This document shows, one piece after another, positions 41,800 to 49,688 of a stretch of 64,000 nucleotides of DNA. The notes beneath the pieces were generated by a model. It did not search any database. It saw only the letters and a list, made by a program, of their open reading frames with translations, and was not told the origin of the DNA. Within the stretch, counting starts at the first letter, position 1. Each line of letters opens with the position of its first letter. The DNA is taken from contig CAWACP010000007.1 in NCBI GenBank assembly GCA_963780655.1, forward strand, positions 124,001-188,000, read 5' to 3'. This stretch comes from CAWACP01 sp963780655. Lineage in GTDB: Bacteria; Acidobacteriota; Terriglobia; Bryobacterales; Bryobacteraceae. A program made the position numbers and the translations under genes.

Positions 41800-42459
41800 C
41801 TACCGGCCGGCTCCGCCGCCGCAGCGGGCCAGCACGGCCGTGTAGCTGCCGGTTGCGGCATCTCCGCCTTTCGGTACGCACAGCGCCGCCGCGGAGGCGA
41901 TACGCTGCGACTCCTGCTGTTTTCGCTTCTGCCAGCCTCGCAGATGGTCCTGGCGCGCTGTTACCTCGTCGATGTTGGCCTGAATGCGCGCCATGTGCTG
42001 CGCCGTTACCCGCTCGATCTCCGCCTGGATGGCCCGGTTCTCGGCATCCCTCAGCTCTTCGAACGTCTGCTCCTTCGCCTCCTGCTTTTCCTCGAACTCA
42101 TTCAGCGCGCGCTGGCGGAGCATAGCATCCTGCAGCAGATCCTCGATGTGCACATCCGCGGCCTCGAGCGCCATCAGCAGCGACGCGCGTTTCGCGTCCT
42201 GCGACATGCCCTGCAGATGGGGGCTGGACAGCATTTCGGCCACCTTCTGAATCCCCCACTTCATGACCGGAGGCCGCGGGGTCGCGGAATTGAAGATTTC
42301 ATCGAATGACGGAAAGCCGACCGGCGGCGCGGATTTGGGCATGGACATTGAGGCGACCTCCTGCGCGGGCTCACTGGCGGATATGTCAGCGGCGCTGTGG
42401 ATAAGTTCGCGAGGCGCTGTTTCCGCGCCCGACGAGAACACGAAGAAACGCTTGAACAT
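41800..42459 (-). CDS. Coiled-coil protein paired with the actin-like ATPase
   Basis: This 219-residue cytoplasmic protein has no signal peptide. Residues 1-60 are low in structure. A helical domain at about 65-110 (IQKVAEMLSSPHLQGMSQDAKRA, then MALEAADVHIEDLL) leads to a long coiled coil at about 110-195 (QRALNEFEEKQEAKEQTFEELRDAENRAIQAEI). The tail ends in a Gly-rich CGGGAGR. The gene precedes the actin-like gene on the same strand with 59 bases between, so they are probably co-transcribed. I do not recognise the family. An adaptor or filament regulator role is inferred from the pairing. Confidence 0.75.
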   Translation of the reverse strand: MFKRFFVFSSGAETAPRELIHSAADISASEPAQEVASMSMPKSAPPVGFPSFDEIFNSATPRPPVMKWGIQKVAEMLSSPHLQGMSQDAKRASLLMALEAADVHIEDLLQDAMLRQRALNEFEEKQEAKEQTFEELRDAENRAIQAEIERVTAQHMARIQANIDEVTARQDHLRGWQKRKQQESQRIASAAALCVPKGGDAATGSYTAVLARCGGGAGR

Positions 42460-42592
42460 GGACACTCCCGAAGCCGAACTGGCGGATTGCCTGGCCTGCG
42501 ATGTAGTAGTAGCGCCCACGTACTGCAATTTCTCTGAAATTCGCTGACCTCGGTTCTGGTTATTGTCGTGCAACGCTTCAGCCCAGGCCTTT

Positions 42593-42727
42593 ATGACCAA
42601 TCCCGTATTTCTGAACAGAATCAGTAATCCGGCCCTGCTGTTTCTCGGCATGGGCGCTATTTTTTTCAGTGTGTGGAATTGCTGCCGTACCGCGCTGCGG
42701 CCGCCGCTTACCCGATTCCGCCGTTAA
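42593..42727 (+). CDS. Possible 44-residue membrane miniprotein
   Basis: This small ORF lies in the 287-base gap between the divergent coiled-coil and receiver genes. It reads MTNPVFLNRISNPALLFLG and then GAIFFSVWNCC, giving one hydrophobic helix followed by a basic tail ending RFRR. No good ribosome-binding site is visible, and the length is within chance expectation. It is listed because nothing else explains the gap. Confidence 0.25.
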   Translation: MTNPVFLNRISNPALLFLGMGAIFFSVWNCCRTALRPPLTRFRR

Positions 42728-42746
42728 ACGCCTGGCGGGAACTCGT

Positions 42747-43172
42747 TCAGGTTCGCGTCTGACCCTGTAGAGGGAAGGCGAACGTGTCTGAGCTGTCCAA
42801 CAGCATTCGCACGCGCCGCGACAGCTCTTCCCCCGAGAACGGCTTCGGCAGGAAGTGCAGGTCGTTCATGGAAACGCCATGCAATCGAAGCAGCTCCGAA
42901 CCTGAATATGCCGAGATGAACAACACTTTCAGGTTGCTTTGGCACAGGCCGCAGAGCTCGTCGAAGAGATCGATCCCGTTCTTTCCCGGCAGCGCCACGT
43001 CAGTGATCACGAGATCGATTTGCGTCGATACGGCCGTGCATTGCTGAAGCGCCTGATAAGCGTTACTCGCCTTCAGGACAAGGTGTCCGGCCTGTTCGAG
43101 CAACTCGGCGATAACCCGCAGGTCGGCCGGCTCATCGTCCACCAGCAGAATCGTTGCCGCCGTTTCAGCCAT
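42747..43172 (-). CDS. Stand-alone response regulator receiver protein (CheY-like)
   Basis: This protein of about 141 residues is one receiver domain. ILLVDDEPADLRVIAELL holds the acidic pair, LVITDVALPGKNG the phospho-acceptor Asp, and FISAYSGSE and FLPKPFSGEEL the switch Ser and Lys. No output domain follows. A kinase gene is not adjacent. A GTG at 43202 would add ten residues. A link to the actin-like pair is only positional. Confidence 0.88.
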   Translation of the reverse strand: MAETAATILLVDDEPADLRVIAELLEQAGHLVLKASNAYQALQQCTAVSTQIDLVITDVALPGKNGIDLFDELCGLCQSNLKVLFISAYSGSELLRLHGVSMNDLHFLPKPFSGEELSRRVRMLLDSSDTFAFPLQGQTRT

Positions 43173-43229
43173 CCGTGCGCGTTCGTGCAATTTCGTCGCC
43201 ACGCTCCACGTTACCGGAACGTATCGCGA

Positions 43230-44297
43230 TCATCGCTCGAGCGATGCGCTCTCCCCGGCTGTAGCGGGATAAACAACAATCTGGACATCGCCGTTGTCGC
43301 CCGCTTCCGGCGTTTTTCCCTCACCCATGGTCTTCAGCCGCGTGTCGTCCAGGGCGAAATGGCTTACCAGATAATCCCGAACCACCATGGCCCGCGCCTC
43401 AGTGAGTTGGCGCTCTTTGTCGGAATCGCCCTTCATCCCCGCGCGCGCCACCGCGACGGCAAGTCCGAACTTGTTCTGCTGCAGGAATTGCCCGACCTCA
43501 TCCAGGTCCTTCGCCTTCTTCAGCTTCGCTGTATCGGGTTTGGTAAAGAGCTGGTTCGTGTCGAACTCGAATGTTCGCTCCGGTTTCGCTCGCGGCAGCT
43601 CCGCAACATCGTGCTTCCTTAACTCGTCCGCGTCTTCGTAGCCCCGCTTTTTGAAGAACCCGCGAGTCAGGAAATTGTGCTTGAGCGCTTCCGCGTCTTC
43701 CTGGAGATCGGTGGCGGCGGAGTTCACCTTCCGATAGACCGAGTCGTTGTCGATCAGCTTCCCGGCCGTGCCTTTTCCCTGGCTGATGGTAGCGGTGATC
43801 GTATCCAGATTGCCGGCTGCTCCATTGATGTTCTTTACCGCGTCGGTGGCCTGATCCAGAATCACGCCGGTCTTGTTGATCAGGTCGGATATGTCGACTG
43901 GCGGAGCGCTCCCGATAGTATCGCCGGGCTTAAGCTCGTGCGCATTCACTGACCCGAACGAGATCTCGACGTACTTGTCTCCCATCAGCCCCTCGGACTT
44001 GATGGAGGCCACCGAATCCTTTCGCACAACGGACCGCGTCGCCTTTGCGAGATTCATGACCACCACCACCTTCCCATCGGGCCGGCTCGGCAAATCGATC
44101 TGCTTCACCGTCCCCTTATGAATTCCTCCTACGCGAACGTCGGCGCCGTTATTCAGCCCGGCCACGTTCTGAAATTCGGCTCTCACCGGGTACGTAGAGT
44201 GGAACATCGATTGTGTGTTTCCGATCAGAAACACCCCGCAGGCGAGCACCGCCAGACCAGCGACGACAAACAAGCCGAGTCGAAGGGATGTGTACAT
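43230..44297 (-). CDS. mlaD: MlaD-type MCE protein with OmpA-like C-terminus
   Basis: This 355-residue protein has one N-terminal membrane helix (about 5-25), an MCE domain (about 35-125: VRAEFQNVAGLNNGADVRVGG, then LMGDKYVEISFG), a helical stretch and a C-terminal OmpA/MotB-like segment (VGQFLQQNKFGLAVAVARAGMKGDSDKERQLTEARAMVVRDYL). MCE rings carry lipids between membranes with the MlaE permease and MlaF ATPase encoded directly upstream. The OmpA-like tail lacks a clear GHTD motif but keeps the Arg of TEARAMVV. This fusion is unusual for MlaD and could anchor the ring to the cell wall. Start at ATG 44297. Confidence 0.87.
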   Translation of the reverse strand: MYTSLRLGLFVVAGLAVLACGVFLIGNTQSMFHSTYPVRAEFQNVAGLNNGADVRVGGIHKGTVKQIDLPSRPDGKVVVVMNLAKATRSVVRKDSVASIKSEGLMGDKYVEISFGSVNAHELKPGDTIGSAPPVDISDLINKTGVILDQATDAVKNINGAAGNLDTITATISQGKGTAGKLIDNDSVYRKVNSAATDLQEDAEALKHNFLTRGFFKKRGYEDADELRKHDVAELPRAKPERTFEFDTNQLFTKPDTAKLKKAKDLDEVGQFLQQNKFGLAVAVARAGMKGDSDKERQLTEARAMVVRDYLVSHFALDDTRLKTMGEGKTPEAGDNGDVQIVVYPATAGESASLER

Positions 44298-44305
44298 AAC
44301 AGCCT

Positions 44306-45055
44306 CTAAGCAGCCTGCTGCAGGAAGCGTGCGACAAACTCGTCGTGGCTCCTCCGCAGCTCTTCAAACGTGCCCCCGATCAATATCTTTCCTTCATGAA
44401 GCATGACGAAGCGGTCCGCGAACAACCTGGCCGCGTGAATGTCGTGGGTGACGACCACGGCCGTAATCTCGCGTTCCGCCTTCATGCTCGAAATCAGCTG
44501 GGCGATTTCGGTGGCGGTAATCGGGTCGAGCCCGGCCGTCGGTTCGTCGAGGAGGATTATTTCGGGATCGAGCGCCAGAGCGCGGGCCAGACCGACCCGC
44601 TTTTGCATGCCGCCCGATATCTCCGATGGCATCTTCTCGAAATCCTTCTCCATGCCCACCCTCGACAGCAGCTCGCGCACACGCTGCCTCCGCTCATCGG
44701 CGCTCAGGCGAGTGTGGCGCACCAGCGGGAACGCCACATTCTGCTCCACGGTAAGCGAGTCATAGAGCGCCGCCTGCTGGAACAGAAAACCGATCTTCTT
44801 CCGGACTTCGTTCAGTTGGCGGGGGCGCATGGCGGTGATCTCCTCGCCACGAATCCGGATGGACCCGGAATCGGGCTTCTGCAGTCCGATGAGCAGCCTG
44901 AGAAAGACGCTTTTGCCGGTTCCGCTGCGCCCCAGTATGGCGATGGTTTCACCGCCCGCCGCGGCGAGGTCTACGTTATTCAGCACGCGCTGTTTCCCGA
45001 ACGACTTCGTGAGCCCTTTCACTTCGACAGGCGGCGTATTGTGTTGCTCGGGCAT
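44306..45055 (-). CDS. mlaF: MlaF-like ABC transporter ATP-binding protein
   Basis: This 249-residue ATPase has Walker A GRSGTGKS, Q-loop FLFQQAALYDSL, signature ISGGMQKRVGLARAL and Walker B IILLDEPTAGLDP, then the switch His in VVVTHD. It powers the lipid transporter formed with MlaE and MlaD. The ATG at 45055 has GAGG five bases upstream; an ATG at 45070 overlaps the permease stop. Nine bases separate it from mlaD. The set lacks mlaB, mlaC and mlaA nearby. Confidence 0.93.
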   Translation of the reverse strand: MPEQHNTPPVEVKGLTKSFGKQRVLNNVDLAAAGGETIAILGRSGTGKSVFLRLLIGLQKPDSGSIRIRGEEITAMRPRQLNEVRKKIGFLFQQAALYDSLTVEQNVAFPLVRHTRLSADERRQRVRELLSRVGMEKDFEKMPSEISGGMQKRVGLARALALDPEIILLDEPTAGLDPITATEIAQLISSMKAEREITAVVVTHDIHAARLFADRFVMLHEGKILIGGTFEELRRSHDEFVARFLQQAA

Positions 45056-45062
45056 CTGATCC

Positions 45063-45827
45063 TCACGCATCGGGGAAGAACACCAGTATCAGCTTCACCA
45101 GAATTACGTCGGCGACGATGATGAAGAGCGACGAGAGCACCACTGAGCTGGTGGCCGAACGGCCGACGCCCGCCGTGCCGCCCCTCGTACGCATCCCCTG
45201 GAAACACGAAACCATGCCAATGATCAGGCCGAACACGGCCGTCTTGAGCGTTGGCGGAATGAAGTCACTGAAGCTGACTCCTCTCAGGCCATCGTCTATG
45301 AACATGCGCAGCGAAATCGGCGCGACGATGGTGTTTGCTACCCAGCCCATGAATACGCCGCAAGAATCCGCGATGAGCGTAAGCGGCGGGAGCATGGCCG
45401 CGCAGGCCAGCACGCGGGTAACCGCGAGGAACCTGTAGGGATCGACGGCCGACGCTTCCATGGCGTCGATCTGCTCCGTCACTTTCATGGATCCCAGCTC
45501 GGCGCCGATGCCGGCGCCCACCCGACCGCTCACCACCAATCCGGTGATGATGGGGCCGGTCTCCCGAATGATCGAGAACAGAATGACCTGCGGCAACAGC
45601 GACGCGGCCCCTAATTGAACCAGGCTGTCACGCGTCTGTAGTGACAGCACCACGCCGGTGGCCGCGCCGGCAAGCGCCACCAGCGGCAGCGATTTGGAGC
45701 CGATCTCGTCCATCTGCCGGATCAACTCGCGGACTTCGACCGGAGGCGTCAGCGCCGCGCCGATCACCCGGGCACAGAACTGTGCAAGGTCTCCAAACCA
45801 CTCAAAAAATGGGACAACGTACTCCAT
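45063..45827 (-). CDS. mlaE: MlaE-like lipid ABC transporter permease
   Basis: This 254-residue membrane protein of the MlaE/YrbE family has about five helices. The family block ETGPIITGLVVSGRVGAGIGAELGSMKVTEQIDAMEA is complete, including the EQIDA coupling loop. It forms the membrane channel that moves phospholipids to or from the MCE ring. It is the first gene of the mlaE-mlaF-mlaD unit. Upstream lie two inverted repeats that could be operators. Confidence 0.93.
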   Translation of the reverse strand: MEYVVPFFEWFGDLAQFCARVIGAALTPPVEVRELIRQMDEIGSKSLPLVALAGAATGVVLSLQTRDSLVQLGAASLLPQVILFSIIRETGPIITGLVVSGRVGAGIGAELGSMKVTEQIDAMEASAVDPYRFLAVTRVLACAAMLPPLTLIADSCGVFMGWVANTIVAPISLRMFIDDGLRGVSFSDFIPPTLKTAVFGLIIGMVSCFQGMRTRGGTAGVGRSATSSVVLSSLFIIVADVILVKLILVFFPDA

Positions 45828-45859
45828 CGACAGAACCAGGAGCGGTTAGTGCCACTGAA

Positions 45860-45914
45860 GTTCCAAACAAGGAACACCAACGCAATCAGTCACTTGTCCA
45901 GGGAATTGGACAAG
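45860..45914. promoter_or_regulatory. Two inverted repeats upstream of the mla operon
   Basis: GTTCC-N6-GGAAC lies at 45860-45875 and CTTGTCCA-N6-TGGACAAG at 45893-45914, both perfect and both with six-base spacers. They sit 33-87 bases before the mlaE start on the minus strand, where an operator would lie. No -10/-35 pair was assigned. The factor is unknown; the sites may be a dimeric repressor's targets. Confidence 0.4.
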
Positions 45915-45935
45915 GTACTACGAAATATTTACGAT

Positions 45936-46025
45936 GGTGGCGCAGGCGATTTCGCCTGTTTGCCCCGAGCGTGGTCCCCGTCGATTGCGCCGCAGGATAC
46001 AATCCGCTGAAAGCCAGCCCCACTG
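45936..46025. repeat. Degenerate palindromic intergenic repeat
   Basis: GGTGGCGCAGGCGATTTCGC is followed by CCGCAGGATACAATCCGC and GCCAGCCCCAC. The GCAGGATACAATCC part matches the repeat at 29006 (GGATTGTATCCTGC) in inverted form. It lies between mlaE and the 226-residue secreted protein gene. Confidence 0.55.
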
Positions 46026-46052
46026 CGAACACCAAACTGAACCCTATTGGAT

Positions 46053-46733
46053 CTACCGCGAGTCGACCGGCTTTGGCGCGATCGCCGCGGGATGTCCGGT
46101 CCTCGCGCGCCGGTAATCGAGCGCCAGCTGTTTCGTAATCCGCTCGGCGACATCGAGGCTCGCGCCCTGGAATTTTGCGCCGAGACTTTCCTCCGTGGCC
46201 GACCAGATCACGTCGCCGTCGCGATTCACCAGCCGGACGGCCGCGAACGCCTCGTGCTTGCGCTCCTCGATGTTGGTCGACTCGTTCTCGCCGACGCTGA
46301 TGCCGGCGTTGTGGCTGGACCCGGATTGCGCGTGGTAGCCCCCGCTGGAACTCTCTGATCCGCCCACCTGCGTGTGCATATTCAGGTTGTCCGAGGAGTG
46401 GAACGTGTCCTTGAACACTTTGTCATCGGCGGCGCCCTTCAGGATTGCATCGGCCCGGTCCTCATTCTCGGTCACGATAAAAAGCTTCGTCTTTTGCAGA
46501 CTGCTGATGATCATGTCCCGGAACTGGGCCGCGGATTCTCCCCCGGTGAGAACATCGACGTAGACCCGGCGCACGTCAGTGAGTTCCTGGGCGGCAAGCC
46601 GGTCGTCCGGATCGGGTACGGCTGGCCTGGCCACCTGCAGCCGTGGCGTCTCGGCGTCCTTGCCGGGAGCGTCCTTCGCCGTTTGCGGATTCGCAGCCAG
46701 CAGTGCGCAGGCGAGCAGGAGAGCCGGTATCAT
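46053..46733 (-). CDS. Secreted protein with CsgG/LPP20-like segment, unknown function
   Basis: This 226-residue protein has a signal peptide (MIPALLLACALLAA). A compact domain reads VYVDVLTGGESAAQFRDMIISSLQKTKLFIVTENEDRADAILKGAADD, resembling the fold seen in CsgG-like outer-membrane components. A Ser/Gly/His-rich loop (SESSSGGYHAQSGSSHNAG) is in the middle, followed by AFAAVRLVNRDGDVIWSATEES. Its ATG shares a base with the stop of the upstream gene (TGATG), so the two are coupled. No substrate can be proposed. Confidence 0.72.
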   Translation of the reverse strand: MIPALLLACALLAANPQTAKDAPGKDAETPRLQVARPAVPDPDDRLAAQELTDVRRVYVDVLTGGESAAQFRDMIISSLQKTKLFIVTENEDRADAILKGAADDKVFKDTFHSSDNLNMHTQVGGSESSSGGYHAQSGSSHNAGISVGENESTNIEERKHEAFAAVRLVNRDGDVIWSATEESLGAKFQGASLDVAERITKQLALDYRRARTGHPAAIAPKPVDSR

Positions 46734-47197
46734 CAGCCTTTCCCGGCCTTCCGCGCCTCCTCGTCCTGAAACTCCACCTTGCGGCCGGTGCGCGCTTCGA
46801 GGCTGACCAGCGCGCTGCGGATGTCCGCCTTGTTCACGCGGAAAATCATGGCCTGCTGCCGGCCGTCTTCGTCCGTGTATCCCACCGTCAGAAAGTGCTC
46901 GCGTTTGCGGCTGAGCAGGAAGAGCGGCGACAGCACCACCGCGGCCACATATCTCCGGTCCACCTTCTGGCCGTACTCGACCAGGTTGATGTTCTCCCAC
47001 GGCACCCGCCAGCTTGCGCCCTTTGAGTAGAAAACGAAGTACTGCGCGTCGGTGGTCTGCGCGCGGCCTGAGCAGCCCTCCGGAATCTGCGCGATGGTGC
47101 CGCCGACATACTCCATTCGCGACCCGTAGTTTCGCCCGGCCAAGGGGAGCGCCGTGCCGAGCAGCGTAATCAGAAGTAAAAAGCGCCGGATGTCCAT
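46733..47197 (-). CDS. Secreted protein of unknown function (154 aa)
   Basis: This 154-residue protein has a signal peptide (MDIRRFLLLITLLGTALPLAG). The mature part reads GSRMEYVGGTIAQIPEGCSG, then QYFVFYSKGASWRVPWENINLVEYGQKVDRRY and LSRKREHFLTVGYTDEDGRQQAMIFRV. It is beta-rich with an SLR-to-Lys helical end. The block VPWENINLVEYGQ is like a PH-type lipid- or protein-binding sheet, but I do not recognise the family. It forms a two-gene unit with the next gene. Confidence 0.7.
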   Translation of the reverse strand: MDIRRFLLLITLLGTALPLAGRNYGSRMEYVGGTIAQIPEGCSGRAQTTDAQYFVFYSKGASWRVPWENINLVEYGQKVDRRYVAAVVLSPLFLLSRKREHFLTVGYTDEDGRQQAMIFRVNKADIRSALVSLEARTGRKVEFQDEEARKAGKG

Positions 47198-47387
47198 GGC
47201 TGTCCGCCCATGTAGTTCCGCAAGCGTGCTGCGGTTCTCACACAACCTGCAAGCACGTCCGCTCTGCGTTGAGCCTGATGTGCGCGTAGCGCGCGACCGG
47301 TGGGGACTTTGGCGGGACTCGGATCGCGAAGTCCGGGCAAAGAATGCAGGACTTACTGAAGTACGGATAATTGAGCGACGGCGGCGT

Positions 47388-47465
47388 GGGGCGGCTGGTG
47401 GGATTTGAACCCACGACATCCAGAACCACAATCTGGCGCTACTACCAACTGAGCTACAGCCGCCG
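47388..47465 (-). tRNA. tRNA-His (GTG anticodon)
   Basis: On the minus strand the acceptor GCGGCTG pairs with CAGCCGC, followed by C73 and an encoded CCA. A G at position -1 (47465) faces C73, the hallmark of tRNA-His. The D-arm begins TAGCTCAGTTGGTAG. The anticodon arm CCAGA-TTGTGGT-TCTGG presents GTG, and the T-arm is GTGGGTTCAAATCCCAC. All four stems pair well. Confidence 0.97.
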
Positions 47466-47592
47466 TTTACACACTTAGTTTACCATCCGCCCCTCCCGCG
47501 CTCGCAAATAATGCTCCAGCCTTCCGCTTCCCCTGCCGATAAGAGATCCAGAGCCAATTACGCGGCTCGAACGACACCCGCAGGGGAGACGA

Positions 47593-48102
47593 ATGCAGAC
47601 CACCGTCACCGACACGCCCGGCGTTACGGCCGGCGCCGGAAAATATCTCACCTTTCGACTCGGGCCCGAAGAGTTCGGCGTACGCGTTGACAAGGTGAAT
47701 GAAATCATGGGCGTCCAGGAGATCACCTCGGTTCCGCAGACGCCTGAGTATCTGCGGGGCGTTATCAACCTCCGCGGCAAGCTCATCCCGGTGATCGATC
47801 TGCGCCTGAAATTCGGTCTGCCCTCCATTCCCTACACGCAACGCACCTGCATCGTGGTGGTGCAGGTCCCCGGCGAGCTTGTCGACTTACAGGCCGGCTT
47901 TGTGGTGGACGCTGTCTCCGAACTGCTCAGCCTCACCGCCACGGACATCAGGAACACGCCGGATTTCGGCCCGCAGCTCGCCACGCCATTCATCCTGGGC
48001 ACGGCCAGGGTGAAGAACAAGGTCAGGATTCTCCTCGATATCGATCGGCTGGTCAGCGCGGCCGAGATGTCGGGTTTCGGGTCCCTGCCGCCCACGGCCT
48101 GA
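47593..48102 (+). CDS. cheW: CheW-type chemotaxis adaptor
   Basis: This 169-residue cytoplasmic protein is a single CheW domain: KYLTFRLGPEEFGVRVDKVNEIMG, TPEYLRGVINLRGKLIPVIDLRLKFG, then TCIVVV and ILLDIDRLVS. CheW links chemoreceptors to the CheA kinase. GGGGAGACGA before the ATG is a strong ribosome-binding site. No other chemotaxis gene is next to it; the receiver protein at 42747 is 4.5 kb away on the other strand. A role in a non-flagellar pathway is possible. Confidence 0.93.
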   Translation: MQTTVTDTPGVTAGAGKYLTFRLGPEEFGVRVDKVNEIMGVQEITSVPQTPEYLRGVINLRGKLIPVIDLRLKFGLPSIPYTQRTCIVVVQVPGELVDLQAGFVVDAVSELLSLTATDIRNTPDFGPQLATPFILGTARVKNKVRILLDIDRLVSAAEMSGFGSLPPTA

Positions 48103-48142
48103 GAGCGGCGCAGGCGTCGATTCACCTCGATTGCCGTGTTAT

Positions 48143-48187
48143 GGTGGGGCAGGCCCCCCGGCCTGCGGCGGACCCCCGGTCCGCCTC
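48143..48187. repeat. Palindromic intergenic repeat, short copy
   Basis: GTGGGGCAGGCCCCCCGGCC and GGCGGACCCCCGGTCCGCC are nested palindromes matching part of the repeat at 29006-29314. It fills most of the cheW-symporter gap and ends five bases before the next ATG, so it may affect translation of the symporter gene. Confidence 0.65.
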
Positions 48188-48191
48188 CCTA

Positions 48192-49688
48192 ATGACCGCC
48201 GGCCACTCCTTCGACCTCGCCGTCATCGCCGCCTATCTCGCGGGCATCACCTGGTTCGGCGCGCGCTTTCGTAAATCGCAGCGCAGCCTGCGCGATTATT
48301 TCCTCGGCGGACGTACCGCGCCGTGGTGGGCCATCGCGCTCTCCATCGTCTCCGCCGAAACCAGCACCCTCACCGTCATCGGCACACCCGCGCTCGCCTT
48401 CAACGGCAACTTCGGCTTCCTGCAGGTGGTCCTCGGATATCTGCTCGCGCGCATCGTCATCTCGACGCTCTTCCTGCCGCACTACTTCCGCGGTGAGATG
48501 TTCACCGCCTATGAGCTGATGCGGCGACGTTTCGGAGAGCGTATTCGCCGCTTCACCGCCGGAACATTTCTCATCCTCCGTGCTCTGGCCGAAGGCGTCC
48601 GCGTCTTCGCGCTCTCCATCATCGTGGGCATCGTGCTGGCGCCGCTTTATCGCCGCTTCGGGATGTCCGGCGCGGCCGAGGCCGCTTCCATCCTGCTCAT
48701 CGTCTGCCTCACGCTCTTCTACACCTTCGAAGGAGGCCTCACCGCCGTCATCTGGACCGACGTCGTGCAGATGTTCCTCTACGTCGGCGGGGCCCTCATC
48801 AGTTTCGTCGTGATCCTGCGCGAAATTCCCGGTGGCTGGGCGCACGTCGCCGCCGTCGCCGCGCCGGCCGGCAAGTTCCAGGTCTTCGACTTTCGCTTCA
48901 GCCTGAACGCCGCGTTCTTCTCGCGCAATTACAGCTTCTGGGCAGGCCTCATCGGCGGCTGCTTTCTCACCACCGCCAGCCACGGAACCGAGCAGCTTAT
49001 GGTGCAGCGCCTGCTCGCCGCCCGCAGCGAACGGGAAAGCCGCGCCGCGCTCTTCGCCAGCTGGTTCGTCATCTTCTTTCAGTTCGCCCTCTTTCTTCTG
49101 ATCGGAGCGATGCTGTTTGTCCACTATGGCGACCTCCATCTCGCCGCGCCCAACCCAGCCGACCGTATCTATCCCGATTTCGTCTGGTACGACCTGCCGC
49201 CGGGCGTCGCCGGTCTGGTCATCGCCGCAATTCTCGCCGCCGGCATGTCCAACCTCAGCGCCGCGCTCAACGCTCTGGCGTCTACCTCGGTGATGGACTT
49301 CTACAAGCCTCTGTTTGCGCGCGGCGCCGAAAATGATGCTCACCTCCTCCGCCTCGCCCGCCTCGCCACCATCGCGTGGGGCGCCATCCTGTTTCTTGTG
49401 GGACTCGTCGCGCGCCACTGGGGATCGGTGCTCGAAGCCGGCCTCTCCATCGCCTCTATCCTCTATGGCGGCCTGCTCGGCGTCTTTCTCCTCGGGCTGC
49501 TGACACGCCGCGTCGGCCAGAACGCCGCCATCGCGGGCATGGCCGCGGGCCTTCTCGTCATGCTCTATGTCAAAGCGGCCACGCCGATCGCGTTCACCTG
49601 GTACGTGCTCATCGGGACCGCGGTGACGTTCGCCACCGGCCTCCTCGCCTCGTTCGTCTTTCACGAAAAGGAGAACGCCGCGGCATGA
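48192..49688 (+). CDS. Sodium:solute symporter (SSS family)
   Basis: This 498-residue transporter has about 13 helices. SLRDYFLGGRTAPWWAIALSIVSAETSTLT is the characteristic N-terminal block, FKK-type loops are replaced by FAGTFLILRALAEGVR, and GLVIAAILAAGMSNLSAALNALAST is the central sodium-site helix. The family takes up sugars, amino acids or nucleobases with Na+. The ATG at 48192 is chosen; reading upstream runs into the repeat. It is coupled to the APC permease gene by an ATGA overlap. The substrate is unknown. Confidence 0.92.
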   Translation: MTAGHSFDLAVIAAYLAGITWFGARFRKSQRSLRDYFLGGRTAPWWAIALSIVSAETSTLTVIGTPALAFNGNFGFLQVVLGYLLARIVISTLFLPHYFRGEMFTAYELMRRRFGERIRRFTAGTFLILRALAEGVRVFALSIIVGIVLAPLYRRFGMSGAAEAASILLIVCLTLFYTFEGGLTAVIWTDVVQMFLYVGGALISFVVILREIPGGWAHVAAVAAPAGKFQVFDFRFSLNAAFFSRNYSFWAGLIGGCFLTTASHGTEQLMVQRLLAARSERESRAALFASWFVIFFQFALFLLIGAMLFVHYGDLHLAAPNPADRIYPDFVWYDLPPGVAGLVIAAILAAGMSNLSAALNALASTSVMDFYKPLFARGAENDAHLLRLARLATIAWGAILFLVGLVARHWGSVLEAGLSIASILYGGLLGVFLLGLLTRRVGQNAAIAGMAAGLLVMLYVKAATPIAFTWYVLIGTAVTFATGLLASFVFHEKENAAA

